Shown here piece by piece: positions 1 to 8,456 of a stretch of 64,000 nt of DNA. The notes beneath the pieces are model-generated. The model worked only from the letters and a program-made list of their open reading frames with translations. It searched no databases and was not told where the DNA came from. Each line of letters opens with the position of its first letter. Position 1 is the stretch's first letter. The translations under genes and the position numbers were made by a program. Where the stretch lies: assembly GCF_026810365.1 (NCBI RefSeq), contig NZ_CP113948.1:3125001-3189000 (forward strand), read 5' to 3'. Source of the DNA: Flavobacterium praedii (lineage in GTDB: Bacteria > Bacteroidota > Bacteroidia > Flavobacteriales > Flavobacteriaceae).

Positions 1-791
1 CACAAGCCATGGGAATTGAGGTTTTGATGAAAGAAAGTTTTGGACCGTTTTTGCCAAATCCGATTCGTACTATTCAAGATGTGGAGAAAGTGATTGTTCC
101 TAATATTCAGGAAACTTTGGGCTATGTGATGGACGCCATCAAATTAACCAAAGAAATGTTGAATGACGAAGTACCGTTAATTGGTTTTGCTGGTTCACCT
201 TGGACAATCTTTTGTTATGCAGTTGAAGGAAAAGGTTCTAAAAGTTTTGATACCGCCAAAGGATTTTGTTTTACACATCCAGAAGCGGCTCATGTTTTAT
301 TGCAAAAAATCACGGATACCACCATTTTATACCTAAAAGAAAAAGTAAAAGCGGGAGTAGATGCCGTTCAGATTTTTGATTCTTGGGGAGGAATGCTTTC
401 TCCTGTTGATTATCAGGAGTTCTCCTGGAAATACATTAATCAAATCGTTGAAGCCTTGGCCGATGACGCACCAGTAATTGTTTTCGGAAAAGGATGTTGG
501 TTTGCCCTTGGTGAAATGGGTAAAAGTAGAGCTTCAGCATTAGGAGTAGATTGGACGTGTTCCCCACGAAATGCAAGATACCTTTCGGGAGGAGACATCA
601 CTTTACAAGGAAATTTTGACCCAAGTCGTTTGCTTTCTCCAATTCCAGTTATCAAGAAAATGGTCCATGAAATGATTGACGAGTTCGGAAAAGACAAATA
701 CATCGTTAATTTAGGGCACGGAATTTTACCAAATATTCCAGTAGACCACGCCAAAGCATTTATTGATGCGGTGAAGGAATACGGAAATTAG
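1..791 (+). CDS. hemE: Uroporphyrinogen decarboxylase, 5'-truncated by window edge
   Basis: HemE decarboxylates uroporphyrinogen III to coproporphyrinogen III in the cytosol. The visible part (about 262 residues of a family usually near 340) reads in frame from base 3, beginning [15 protein letters not shown]. Seen here are the [14 protein letters not shown] and LGHGI segments typical of UroD. The internal ATG at base 9 is not the start; the N-terminus, with its substrate-binding arginines, lies outside the window. It heads a same-strand block with hemF and hemB, which supports the assignment. Confidence is high. Confidence 0.95.
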   Translation, partial: QAMGIEVLMKESFGPFLPNPIRTIQDVEKVIVPNIQETLGYVMDAIKLTKEMLNDEVPLIGFAGSPWTIFCYAVEGKGSKSFDTAKGFCFTHPEAAHVLLQKITDTTILYLKEKVKAGVDAVQIFDSWGGMLSPVDYQEFSWKYINQIVEALADDAPVIVFGKGCWFALGEMGKSRASALGVDWTCSPRNARYLSGGDITLQGNFDPSRLLSPIPVIKKMVHEMIDEFGKDKYIVNLGHGILPNIPVDHAKAFIDAVKEYGN

Positions 792-812
792 TTAGAAGTT
801 TTTAGTAAATCT

Positions 813-901
813 CCTGCAAGGTTTTTTCCAAACCTTGTAGGTATGTTTGAGTGCGACTATCAAAAAGTAATACCTACAAGGTTTGAAAAAGACCTTGCAG
901 G
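813..901. repeat. Long inverted repeat between hemE and the next gene
   Basis: Two 31-bp arms (813-843 and 871-901) are inverted copies with two mismatches, separated by 27 bp. Each arm is itself a partial palindrome built around AAGGTTT/AAACCTT. The right arm ends 14 bp before the next ATG. It could act as a transcription attenuator or terminator after hemE, or be a mobile palindromic repeat; the sequence does not decide which. Confidence 0.75.
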
Positions 902-915
902 AAATAAAGGGAAAA

Positions 916-1299
916 ATGCTCAACAAAGGCCTAAGAGACCAAGAAAGTATTCGAATAGACAATCTACTCAAAAAGTTGATGACATTGGTTTATGTGCCTA
1001 AGTTTTGGAATTTGGAAGACCTTCTATTCTTAGAAAATGACTTAAAAGGCTTGGCGATGAATGTCGAAAGTCTTACCGAGTTTACGGAAGAAGAATTAAT
1101 CGTTCATTTACAACGCCTTAATTTTGACTGGAATCAGTTGGAGTTATTTGCTGATTTTTTAGTCGCTTTTTCTAATGAAAGTCAGTTTGATTTTTCTCCA
1201 AAAGCGATTGCCATTTACAATTATGTCCAAGCAGAAAGCAAGACCTTTTCGTTTGGGATTTTTAACAAAATAGCTGTCGCTAGAGCTACTAATGAATAA
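916..1299 (+). CDS. Conserved-looking hypothetical protein (127 aa)
   Basis: I do not recognise the family. The protein is soluble-looking, leucine-rich and probably helical, without cysteine, signal peptide or membrane segment. The frame is open further upstream to a TTG at 883, but that codon lies inside the inverted repeat. ATG 916 is preceded by a purine-rich AAAGGG and gives a natural start (MLNKGLRDQES). It overlaps the following acetyltransferase gene by 8 bp, so the two are probably translationally coupled. Its place inside a haem gene block does not by itself give it a haem role. Confidence 0.7.
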   Translation: MLNKGLRDQESIRIDNLLKKLMTLVYVPKFWNLEDLLFLENDLKGLAMNVESLTEFTEEELIVHLQRLNFDWNQLELFADFLVAFSNESQFDFSPKAIAIYNYVQAESKTFSFGIFNKIAVARATNE

Positions 1300-1828
1300 A
1301 CAAGAAGCTTTCCATATTGCACCATTAGAGACAGGAGACACTAAAAGTCTTAGTAGATTAATGATCACTAATGCCGAAAGATTCAAAAGATATTTTCCTA
1401 AAACGCTTTCCAGTAATTTGACGTTGGAAGCAACCGAAAGATATATTGAAAGTAAAATAATCGAATTTGAAATCAAATCTGGTTTTACATTTGCAATAAA
1501 AGAAAATGAAACCCAGAATATAATGGGACTTGTTATTCTCAAAAAAGTAGATTGGCAAACCAAACAAGCAGAAATAGCTTATTGTATAGGCAAAGAATAT
1601 GAACGCAAAGGTTGGGTTACAAAAGCCGTGAAAGCCATTTCGAATTATGCTTTCAACGAATTAAATTTGGAAATCCTTCAAATCATAGCACACAAAACCA
1701 ATTTGGCAAGTATTAAAGTGGCTGAAAATAATGGTTTTGTTTGGCAAAGAACACTTGTTGATGAATTTACTCCTACCTATGAACTTTCCTTAGATATGGA
1801 ATTATATGAATATACGAATGAAAAATAA
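1292..1828 (+). CDS. GNAT family N-acetyltransferase (RimJ/RimL-like)
   Basis: A 178-residue acetyltransferase of the RimJ/RimL type, which moves an acetyl group from acetyl-CoA to an amine, often a protein N-terminus. The region GKEYERKGWVTKAV (about residues 106-119) matches the acetyl-CoA pyrophosphate-binding loop Q/RxxGxG/A in relaxed form. NLASIKVAENNGF near residue 145 is the usual C-terminal GNAT motif. Its start overlaps the stop of the upstream gene and its end overlaps the start of hemF, so it is embedded in the operon. The substrate is unknown. Confidence 0.85.
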   Translation: MNKQEAFHIAPLETGDTKSLSRLMITNAERFKRYFPKTLSSNLTLEATERYIESKIIEFEIKSGFTFAIKENETQNIMGLVILKKVDWQTKQAEIAYCIGKEYERKGWVTKAVKAISNYAFNELNLEILQIIAHKTNLASIKVAENNGFVWQRTLVDEFTPTYELSLDMELYEYTNEK

Positions 1829-2720
1829 ATTTTACGCATACATACAAAACCTTCAAGACCAAATCTGTGCAGGATTGGAAACCGTTGATGGTCAAGCCAA
1901 ATTCCGTGAAGACCTTTGGGATCGTCCAGAAGGCGGTGGAGGTCGTACTCGTGTAATCGAAAACGGAGCAGTTTTTGAAAAAGGCGGAGTCAACATTTCG
2001 GCAGTACACGGAAAATTGCCCGAAGCGATGCAAAAAATGTTCAATGTAGGCGAAGCCGATTTTTTTGCCTGCGGATTGAGTTTGGTTTTGCATCCAAAAA
2101 ATCCAATGGTGCCAACGGTTCATGCCAATTGGCGCTATTTCGAAATGTACGATGATAATGGAAACGTGATTCAGCAATGGTTTGGTGGTGGTCAGGATTT
2201 AACCCCTTATTACTTGTTTGAAGAAGATGCTATTCATTTTCACCAAACCTGCAAAATGGCTTGTGACAAACACAATCCAGATTTTTATCCAAAATACAAA
2301 AAACAATGTGACGCTTATTTTTGGAATGCGCACAGAAACGAAGCCAGAGGAATTGGCGGTTTATTCTTTGATTATTGCAAAGCAACCGACGAGTTTTCTA
2401 TGGAAAATTGGTTTGACTTTGTTAGTGAAGTCGGGAATAGTTTCCTAGAAGCATACGTTCCGATAGTCGAAAGAAGAAAAAATTTAGACTATACCCCAGA
2501 ACAAAGGACTTGGCAGGAAATCCGTCGTGGCCGTTATGTCGAATTCAATTTGGTACACGACAAAGGCACTTTGTTTGGCTTAAAAACCAACGGTCGAATA
2601 GAAAGTATCTTGATGAGTTTGCCACCGCACGTGCAATGGGTGTACGATCATCATCCAGAAGCGGGAAGTGAAGAAGAGAAATTAATTGTAACTTTAGAAA
2701 ATCCAAAAGAATGGTTGTAA
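1818..2720 (+). CDS. hemF: Oxygen-dependent coproporphyrinogen III oxidase
   Basis: HemF uses O2 to convert coproporphyrinogen III to protoporphyrinogen IX. The 300-residue product carries the family signatures RPEGGGGRTRV, NPMVPTVHANWRYFE, GGGQDLTPYY and GIGGLFFDY, and runs to the usual length. Two in-frame ATGs are present (1806 and 1818). I prefer 1818 (MKNKFYAYIQNLQDQ) because relatives begin there and the extra four residues are unlike the family. The start overlaps the preceding gene by 11 bp. Choice of HemF implies aerobic haem synthesis. Confidence 0.96.
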   Translation: MKNKFYAYIQNLQDQICAGLETVDGQAKFREDLWDRPEGGGGRTRVIENGAVFEKGGVNISAVHGKLPEAMQKMFNVGEADFFACGLSLVLHPKNPMVPTVHANWRYFEMYDDNGNVIQQWFGGGQDLTPYYLFEEDAIHFHQTCKMACDKHNPDFYPKYKKQCDAYFWNAHRNEARGIGGLFFDYCKATDEFSMENWFDFVSEVGNSFLEAYVPIVERRKNLDYTPEQRTWQEIRRGRYVEFNLVHDKGTLFGLKTNGRIESILMSLPPHVQWVYDHHPEAGSEEEKLIVTLENPKEWL

Positions 2721-3655
2721 AAACGTTTTGGTTGATTCTGATTGGCGGTATTCTTGACTGTTATGCTCAAGAAAGTACTGCTCCCAATCCGTATTTCAAA
2801 ACGTATGATGACAAAGTGATTGCCAGTTTGTATTATTTGGATGTTTCTAATAATTTCCAATTCGTAAACACCAATACTGATGGATCCAAAACTACTTTGG
2901 ACTTAATTCCGAATCGGAGAGAACAAATAGGAATGAGTATTTCCTATAAATTTGCCGATATCTCTTATGGATTTTCACCACAGTTTTTTGATGTAAACAA
3001 AGACAACGGCAGTTCAAAACTGTTTAATATCAGTACGCGATTCATCGTAAACCAATGGATGCAGACGCTGAGTTTTATCAATCAAAAAGGGTTTTATGTG
3101 AAGGAAGATAACTTAACAATTCCTTTTCAGAGGTTAAGATCAACAAAAGTTGGTGGAGTAACCTCATATATTTTTAATCCTAATTTTTCATTTAAAACAA
3201 TAGCGAATCAAAAAGAATGGCAAACCAAAAGTTCCGGAAGTTTTATTCCGAATTTTTCATTCTTTTATACCAATCTAGATTTGAATGATGGAAATCCAAA
3301 TTCACAAAGTGACATTTTCGAAATGACACTATCGCCATCCTATTATTATAATTTTGTAATTAATAACAGGGTTTTACTATCGACAGGTTTGTCTATCGGA
3401 GGCGGAATTAGTAATATTGACAGTGATATTTCGGGTATTTTGGAGTCAAGTACTAGTTTTAAAGCAGGATACAATACCGATTCGTTTTTTTCTTTTTTAA
3501 ATGTAAATTATATTGCATTTGTTCAAAATAGTGACGCCAAAATACAATTGAATGATACTGTTTCGACTTTAAATGTTACGGTAGGATATCGTTTTGATCC
3601 TCCAAAGAAAGTAAAAGAAGTGTTCGAAACCATTCATCAAAAAACAGGACTTTAA
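2711..3655 (+). CDS. DUF4421-type predicted outer-membrane protein
   Basis: A 314-residue exported protein. A short N-terminal hydrophobic stretch (about residues 4-16, WLILIGGILDCYA) is followed by QES, consistent with signal cleavage. The remainder alternates short amphipathic strands (ISYKFADISYGFSPQFFD, SPSYYYNFVINNRVLLSTGLSIGGG), as in an outer-membrane beta-barrel, and resembles the Bacteroidetes DUF4421 family. The start overlaps the hemF end by 10 bp, so it is probably cotranscribed with it. No function is established; a link with haem synthesis would be a guess from position only. Confidence 0.7.
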   Translation: MVVKTFWLILIGGILDCYAQESTAPNPYFKTYDDKVIASLYYLDVSNNFQFVNTNTDGSKTTLDLIPNRREQIGMSISYKFADISYGFSPQFFDVNKDNGSSKLFNISTRFIVNQWMQTLSFINQKGFYVKEDNLTIPFQRLRSTKVGGVTSYIFNPNFSFKTIANQKEWQTKSSGSFIPNFSFFYTNLDLNDGNPNSQSDIFEMTLSPSYYYNFVINNRVLLSTGLSIGGGISNIDSDISGILESSTSFKAGYNTDSFFSFLNVNYIAFVQNSDAKIQLNDTVSTLNVTVGYRFDPPKKVKEVFETIHQKTGL

Positions 3656-3713
3656 TATTATAAATCATATAATCTGCTCCCGCTAGCTTTCGGGACTAAA
3701 ACCTAAAATTATT

Positions 3714-4709
3714 ATGTTCCCATTACACAGAAACCGCCGTTTAAGAGTCAACGAATCCATCAGAAGTTTGGTTCGTGAAACTACATTAAGTCCAACCGAT
3801 TTTATGTTCCCGATGTTCATTGCAGAAGGAGAAAATGTAAATGTTGCTATTCCTTCTATGCCAGGAATCTTCCGTCGTTCTATTGATTTGACAGTAAAAG
3901 AAGTCAAAGAAATTTACGATTTAGGAATTCGTGCAGTCAATATTTATGTAAAAGTGAGCGAAGATTTGAAAGACAATGAAGGTGTTGAAGCATGGAATCC
4001 AAACGGTTTGATGCAACAAGCTATTCGTGCTATCAAAGCCGCATGTCCAGAGATGATTGTAATGCCGGATGTGGCTTTGGATCCCTATTCTATTTACGGT
4101 CACGACGGAATTATTGCCAATGGCGATGTCGAAAACGATTCTACTGTTGCAGCTTTGGTAAAAATGGCGGTCTCACATGCACAAGCGGGAGCCGATTTTG
4201 TAGCGCCATCAGACATGATGGACGGACGCGTCATGCGTTTGCGTGAAGGACTAGACGCAGCAGGATTTCATCATGTGGGAATCATGAGTTATTCAGCCAA
4301 ATATGCTTCAGCATTTTACGGACCTTTCCGCGATGCCTTAGACAGTGCACCAAGAGAATCCGAAGTAGCCGTTCCAAAAGACAAGAAAACCTATCAAATG
4401 GATTATGCCAACCGCATCGAAGCCATCAAAGAAGCGTTATCTGATGTCGAAGAAGGAGCCGATATGGTAATGGTAAAACCAGGTATCGCCTATTTGGATA
4501 TCGTTCGCGAAGTAAAAAACGCGGTAAATGTCCCTGTAACTGTTTTCCACGTATCGGGTGAATACGCCATGATCAAAGCCGCTGCCGAAAGAGGTTGGTT
4601 GGATCACGACAAAATTATGATGGAGCAATTGATGTGTATCAAACGTGCAGGAGCCAGTCTAATTTCGACTTATTTTGCCAAAGAAGCTGCCATACTTTTA
4701 AACAAATAA
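3714..4709 (+). CDS. hemB: Delta-aminolevulinic acid dehydratase (porphobilinogen synthase)
   Basis: HemB condenses two 5-aminolevulinate molecules to porphobilinogen. The 331-residue product has the two active-site lysines in context: K196 (SYSAKYASAFYGPFRDA) and the Schiff-base K255 (MVMVKPGIAYLD). The loop at residues 119-132 reads DVALDPYSIYGHDG; the zinc-binding cysteines found there in the E. coli and animal enzymes are replaced by Ala/Asp/Asp. That places this enzyme in the class without the catalytic zinc site, typically Mg-stimulated. It sits 58 bp after the DUF4421 gene. Confidence 0.97.
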   Translation: MFPLHRNRRLRVNESIRSLVRETTLSPTDFMFPMFIAEGENVNVAIPSMPGIFRRSIDLTVKEVKEIYDLGIRAVNIYVKVSEDLKDNEGVEAWNPNGLMQQAIRAIKAACPEMIVMPDVALDPYSIYGHDGIIANGDVENDSTVAALVKMAVSHAQAGADFVAPSDMMDGRVMRLREGLDAAGFHHVGIMSYSAKYASAFYGPFRDALDSAPRESEVAVPKDKKTYQMDYANRIEAIKEALSDVEEGADMVMVKPGIAYLDIVREVKNAVNVPVTVFHVSGEYAMIKAAAERGWLDHDKIMMEQLMCIKRAGASLISTYFAKEAAILLNK

Positions 4710-4769
4710 AAACCATTTAAGCCAAAAGACGATACCCTATTTGACCAATTAAAATAAATTTCACATACT

Positions 4770-5153
4770 ATGAAAAAAGTACTTTTATTATTCGCTATTC
4801 TAACATTCTTCTCTTGTAAAAAAGAAAGTCAGGAGTCATTCGGTAAGCCTGAAACTACTGCAGAAAACCTTAAAACACCCGAAGATTTGGGAAAAGAAAT
4901 TTTTATAACCAAAGGAAATTGCGTTGCCTGCCATTTACCTGATAAAAAACTTGTAGGACCTAGTTTACAAGACATTGCCAAAATATACAAAGATAAAAAA
5001 GGCAATATCGTTACGTTTTTAAAAGGTGACAGTGAACCAATTGTCGATCCTAGCCAATTTGCAGTTATGAAAACCAATTTTGCTATCACCGAAGAAATGT
5101 CAGACGAAGAATTACAAGCATTAGAAGCCTATATTAATTCTTATTTGAAATAG
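4770..5153 (+). CDS. c-type cytochrome lipoprotein
   Basis: A 127-residue small cytochrome. The N-terminus MKKVLLLFAILTFFSC is a lipoprotein signal peptide with the acylated cysteine at residue 16. The haem-attachment motif CVACH is at residues 51-55 and M101 is a likely axial ligand (FAVMKTNF). This is a class I cytochrome c fold anchored to a membrane facing the periplasm, probably an electron carrier. It follows hemB by 60 bp on the same strand. The redox partner cannot be told from the sequence. Confidence 0.88.
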   Translation: MKKVLLLFAILTFFSCKKESQESFGKPETTAENLKTPEDLGKEIFITKGNCVACHLPDKKLVGPSLQDIAKIYKDKKGNIVTFLKGDSEPIVDPSQFAVMKTNFAITEEMSDEELQALEAYINSYLK

Positions 5154-5181
5154 AACTTTAACCTGAACTTTGTCGTCGAAG

Positions 5182-5326
5182 GAGGAGCTCTTTCCTGCTG
5201 TTCATTACAAGCTCTCTGTCATAAACCTTTTTTTCTATTGTGCCGCAAGGAGCTTCCGTTGGTCGCTCTTGCAGCACAAGAAAAAATTGGTTTATTCCAT
5301 CGAGGCTTTCCATTTTCATCAGGGCT
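5182..5326 (-). repeat. Hairpin element, copy 1 (AGCCCTGAT...AGCAGGAA family)
   Basis: Read on the minus strand this starts AGCCCTGAT and ends AGCAGGAA-GAGCTCC, the same ends as copies at 25521-25603 (plus) and 34841-34909 (minus). Between them is a stem whose arms (5238-5253 and 5265-5279, TTGTGCnGCAAG type) pair with one mismatch and one bulge. The stem sequence differs from the other copies. The interval 5154-5470 has no credible gene; the 72-codon minus-strand frame here is made of this element. Confidence 0.65.
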
Positions 5327-5470
5327 AAAAAACAAGAACCATTTGTGTAAACGAGTGGTTTTTTTTTATTTTTCATCCTTTTAAAATCCTTTGCGAACTT
5401 TGCTCTAACTTTACTTCGTTAGTTCGCCTTCGCTCGGGTGTGTACTTTGCAGTTCAATTTATTCAAAATT

Positions 5471-5941
5471 ATGGAAACAGTTTATATCAAAACCCCTTTG
5501 GGAATTGCCACAATTACAGGTGATGAAAACGGAATATCAGTAATTTCTGTTTCCGATGGAGGAATTGTTTCGGCAGATATTCCGACTATTTTACAAGAAG
5601 CCGTTACACAACTTAACGATTATTTCGAAGGAAAACGAACCGATTTTGATTTCAAACTCAATCCAAAAGGAACCGAATTCCAACAAAAAGTATGGAAGGC
5701 ATTAGTAGAGATTCCATTTGGGAAAACCAGAACCTATCTCGAACAATCCAAAATTTTGGGAGATGTAAAGGCAATCCGAGCTGTAGCTTCCGCCAACGGA
5801 AAAAACCCACTCTGGATTGTTGTTCCTTGTCACAGGGTCATTGGCACAGACGGTTCCCTCACGGGTTACGCAGGAGGTTTATGGCGCAAAAAATGGTTGT
5901 TGGAGCACGAGAATCCTAGTACACAGCAAAGTTTGTTTTAA
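5471..5941 (+). CDS. ogt: Methylated-DNA--[protein]-cysteine S-methyltransferase
   Basis: This suicide enzyme repairs O6-methylguanine by moving the alkyl group to its own cysteine. The 156-residue product shows the active-site motif VVPCHRVIG with Cys120, the recognition-helix region GKTRTYLEQS and the arginine finger in AIRAVASANGKNP. The frame is open upstream to a GTG at 5438, but ATG 5471 gives the start expected from the family (METVYIKTPLG). No Ada-type regulatory domain is attached. It is separated from its neighbours by noncoding DNA on both sides. Confidence 0.94.
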   Translation: METVYIKTPLGIATITGDENGISVISVSDGGIVSADIPTILQEAVTQLNDYFEGKRTDFDFKLNPKGTEFQQKVWKALVEIPFGKTRTYLEQSKILGDVKAIRAVASANGKNPLWIVVPCHRVIGTDGSLTGYAGGLWRKKWLLEHENPSTQQSLF

Positions 5942-6102
5942 ACGACACAACACAGATTTTCACAAATTGTTTTTTGTAATAAATTTTAATTATTTTTAAA
6001 TTCATATCTGCATTTTTGTATATTTAAAATCTGTGAAAATTTGTGAATTGAAAATCAGTGATTCAACTGAAAAAAATATTCTGAACTAAATCTGTGATTT
6101 AT

Positions 6103-6816
6103 ATGATTGAAAAAATAAACCTCAACAACATACTCTTCCTCGATATAGAAACCGTTCCGGAAGAAGAAAACTTCAATTCACTAGATTCCGAAATGCAATT
6201 GCTTTGGGAACACAAAACGCAATACCAACGAAAAGACGAGTTTTCTGGAGAAGAATTCTATGACCGCGCCGGAATTTGGGCCGAATTTGGCAAAATCGTT
6301 TGCATTTCAGTGGGTTTTTTTGCCAATAAAGGTGATATTCGAAATTTTAGGGTGACTTCCTTTTTTGGAGACGAAAAGAAAATCCTAAACGACTTTAATA
6401 ATTTAGTGAACAATCACTTCAACCAACCGCAACACGTTTTGTGCGGACACAATGCCAAAGAATTTGACATTCCATTTCTCGCCCGTCGCATGATTATCAA
6501 CCAGATTGCCATTCCCAACAAACTGAATCTATTCGGCAAGAAACCTTGGGAGATTCCACATTTGGATACACTAGAATTATGGAAATTTGGCGATTACAAG
6601 CATTTCACTTCTTTGAAACTAATGTGCAAAGTACTCGGTATTCCATCGCCAAAAGGCGATATTGACGGCAGTCAAGTTGGGCACGTTTTTTATGTAGACA
6701 AAGACATTGACCGCATTGTAACCTATTGCGAAAAAGACACTATTGCCGTAGCCCAGATTTTCCTCCGCCTTCGACGAGAAGATTTATTGATCGAAGAAGA
6801 GATTATTCACGTATAA
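6103..6816 (+). CDS. DnaQ-like 3'-5' exonuclease (PolB-exonuclease-like)
   Basis: A 237-residue predicted 3'-5' exonuclease of the RNase H-like fold. Acidic residues that would bind two metal ions are visible: FLDIETVP near the N-terminus (ExoI DxE), GHNAKEFDIPFLARR (ExoII, N..D) and a C-terminal YCEKDTIAVAQIFLRL (ExoIII-like, with D). It resembles stand-alone proteins similar to the exonuclease domain of B-family DNA polymerases. A GTG at 6094 is a possible earlier start, but ATG 6103 is preferred. Its role is probably in DNA repair or degradation; the substrate is unknown. Confidence 0.85.
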   Translation: MIEKINLNNILFLDIETVPEEENFNSLDSEMQLLWEHKTQYQRKDEFSGEEFYDRAGIWAEFGKIVCISVGFFANKGDIRNFRVTSFFGDEKKILNDFNNLVNNHFNQPQHVLCGHNAKEFDIPFLARRMIINQIAIPNKLNLFGKKPWEIPHLDTLELWKFGDYKHFTSLKLMCKVLGIPSPKGDIDGSQVGHVFYVDKDIDRIVTYCEKDTIAVAQIFLRLRREDLLIEEEIIHV

Positions 6817-6824
6817 ATTTACTA

Positions 6825-6855
6825 GACCTAACAGGTTTTTAAAACCTGTTAGGTC
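6825..6855. repeat. 31-bp perfect palindrome
   Basis: The sequence is a perfect palindrome with 15-bp arms (GACCTAACAGGTTTT and its complement) around one base. It lies 9 bp after the exonuclease stop codon. It could serve as a terminator, but no T-run follows directly. It matches a wider set of 31-33-bp palindromes in this window that have AAGGTTT/AAACCTT-like centres. Confidence 0.7.
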
Positions 6856-6896
6856 ATTTCTTTTATAAATAATTACATTTACAAAAATTTTATATT

Positions 6897-8336
6897 ATGG
6901 TATTAAGTAGATTTTGGCTCACTATTTTCATTTCTTCGATTGTATTTGTTGTAATTAGTTTGTTTACGGGTAATAGTTACACGATAGATTTTATTTTGAA
7001 TGGGAAAAAAGACGACCCCATTTTACTTTCCGAAAAATACATCAATCAAGTTCCGGTTTTCATCAAAGACAGCATCAAAAATGCGCCAGATCAAACAATG
7101 ATAATCAACAGAGATACCATTAATGCGGATACCACTTATGTTTATAAAAACAAAACCGTAAAGATTTACAGTGGTGTTCAAAAATCAGATGGGCTTTTGC
7201 CAACTTGTAAAAGTACGTTGCTCGACTTAATCATACCACTTATTGCTTATTTGGCATTCTTCTGTGGACTGATGGAACTTTTAATCATTTCGGGTGCAAC
7301 AGAAAAACTGGCTAGAGTTTTGAGTCCAGTATTTGTGAAAGTGTTTCCAAGTATTCCCAAAAATCATCCTTCGATTTCCTATATGACATTAAACTTTGCC
7401 GCCAATTTCTTGGGATTGGATTCGGCTGCAACCCCTTTTGGATTAAAAGCCATGGAAAGTTTGCAAGAAATAAACCCAGATAAAGACAAAGCCAGTGATG
7501 CTCAAATCATGTTCATGTGTTTGCATGCCTCGGGACTTACCTTAATTGCAACGTCTATCATTGGTTATCGTGCGGCTGCAAATGCCACCAATCCCGCCGA
7601 TGTTATGTTGCCGTGTATTATCACCTCTTTTATCGGTACAATTGCTGCTTTTTTGATTGTTGGAATTAAACAAAAAATTAATTTCAAAAGCGCCTCTTTG
7701 GTAATCGGTTTAATGACATTGATAGCTGCAATTGTCGGTTTATTAATGTATGTAAACCATTTGGATTTAATTGGTAAAAATTATTTTACATCCAATCTTT
7801 CTGCATTGATATTGGTTGGTATTATAGCTTTTACATTGATCTTATCCTTTATTAAAGAAAAGAAATTCACGGAAGCCAATACAACGGTTTATGAAACCTT
7901 TGTGTCCGGAGCCAATAATGGCGTAAAAACGGGCGTTACCATTTTTCCCTATGTTCTAGGAATGTTAGTGGCTATTTCTTTGTTCAGGAACAGCAGTTTG
8001 TTTGAAATTATTAGTGAATGGATTGCTTATGGATTTTCAAATTTGGGAGTAAGTAAAGAAATCACAGATGCTTTACCGGTAGCATTGCTTAGACCATTTA
8101 GTTCTGCGGGTTCACGAGGATTTTTAATTGATTCTATGAATACTTTTGGTGCTGATTCCTTAACGGGAAGATTAAGCAGTATTTTTCAATGCAGTGCCGA
8201 GAGTACTTTTTATGTGATTGCGGTTTACTTTGGTTCGGTTAACATAAAAAATACCCGATACGCTTTAAGCACTATGCTTCTGGTTGATTTAATTTGTGTA
8301 ATAACCGCTATTTTGGTGGCGAGTTGGTTTTTTTAG
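6897..8336 (+). CDS. SpmA/SpmB-type fused spore maturation (nucleoside recognition domain) membrane protein
   Basis: A 479-residue integral membrane protein with about ten hydrophobic segments. It fuses the two nucleoside-recognition (Gate) domains that Bacillus carries separately as SpmA and SpmB. The first half includes NFAANFLGLDSAATPFGLKAMESLQ and the second includes SGANNGVKTGVTIFPYVLGMLVAISLFR and LLRPFSSAGSRG. Between residues about 30 and 95 is a polar insertion that is probably periplasmic. No sporulation is expected in this organism; the family is thought to transport small molecules, but the substrate is unknown. It is monocistronic and converges on the peptidase gene at 8457. Confidence 0.85.
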   Translation: MVLSRFWLTIFISSIVFVVISLFTGNSYTIDFILNGKKDDPILLSEKYINQVPVFIKDSIKNAPDQTMIINRDTINADTTYVYKNKTVKIYSGVQKSDGLLPTCKSTLLDLIIPLIAYLAFFCGLMELLIISGATEKLARVLSPVFVKVFPSIPKNHPSISYMTLNFAANFLGLDSAATPFGLKAMESLQEINPDKDKASDAQIMFMCLHASGLTLIATSIIGYRAAANATNPADVMLPCIITSFIGTIAAFLIVGIKQKINFKSASLVIGLMTLIAAIVGLLMYVNHLDLIGKNYFTSNLSALILVGIIAFTLILSFIKEKKFTEANTTVYETFVSGANNGVKTGVTIFPYVLGMLVAISLFRNSSLFEIISEWIAYGFSNLGVSKEITDALPVALLRPFSSAGSRGFLIDSMNTFGADSLTGRLSSIFQCSAESTFYVIAVYFGSVNIKNTRYALSTMLLVDLICVITAILVASWFF

Positions 8337-8407
8337 AAATAAATTGTTATTATAAATTCAATAAAATAGGAGTTTTTACTTTGTTTTTAATAAAGTATCA
8401 AACATAA

Positions 8408-8435
8408 AAAAGCCTCACATTTCTGGGAGGCTTTT
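8408..8435. terminator. Bidirectional intrinsic terminator
   Basis: A stem with 9-bp arms (AAAAGCCTC and GAGGCTTTT) and a 10-nt loop is flanked by A-rich sequence before and T-rich sequence after. It lies between two convergent genes, 72 bp after the plus-strand stop and 22 bp after the minus-strand stop, and can serve both. Confidence 0.8.
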
Positions 8436-8456
8436 CATTTTTTTATAAAAAGAAAA

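Noticed and set aside
883..915. Upstream TTG start for the 127-residue protein after hemE
   Set aside because: It lies within a long inverted repeat; ATG 916 has a better ribosome-binding context.
3677..3695. CCCGCTAGCTTTCGGG, resembling the CCCGATAGCTATCGGG palindrome at 25338-25353
   Set aside because: Too short and imperfect to call a separate element; probably a common short palindrome of this genome.
5158..5376. 72-codon open frame on the minus strand
   Set aside because: It is the inside of hairpin element copy 1; the residues do not look like a protein and the same element elsewhere is not open.
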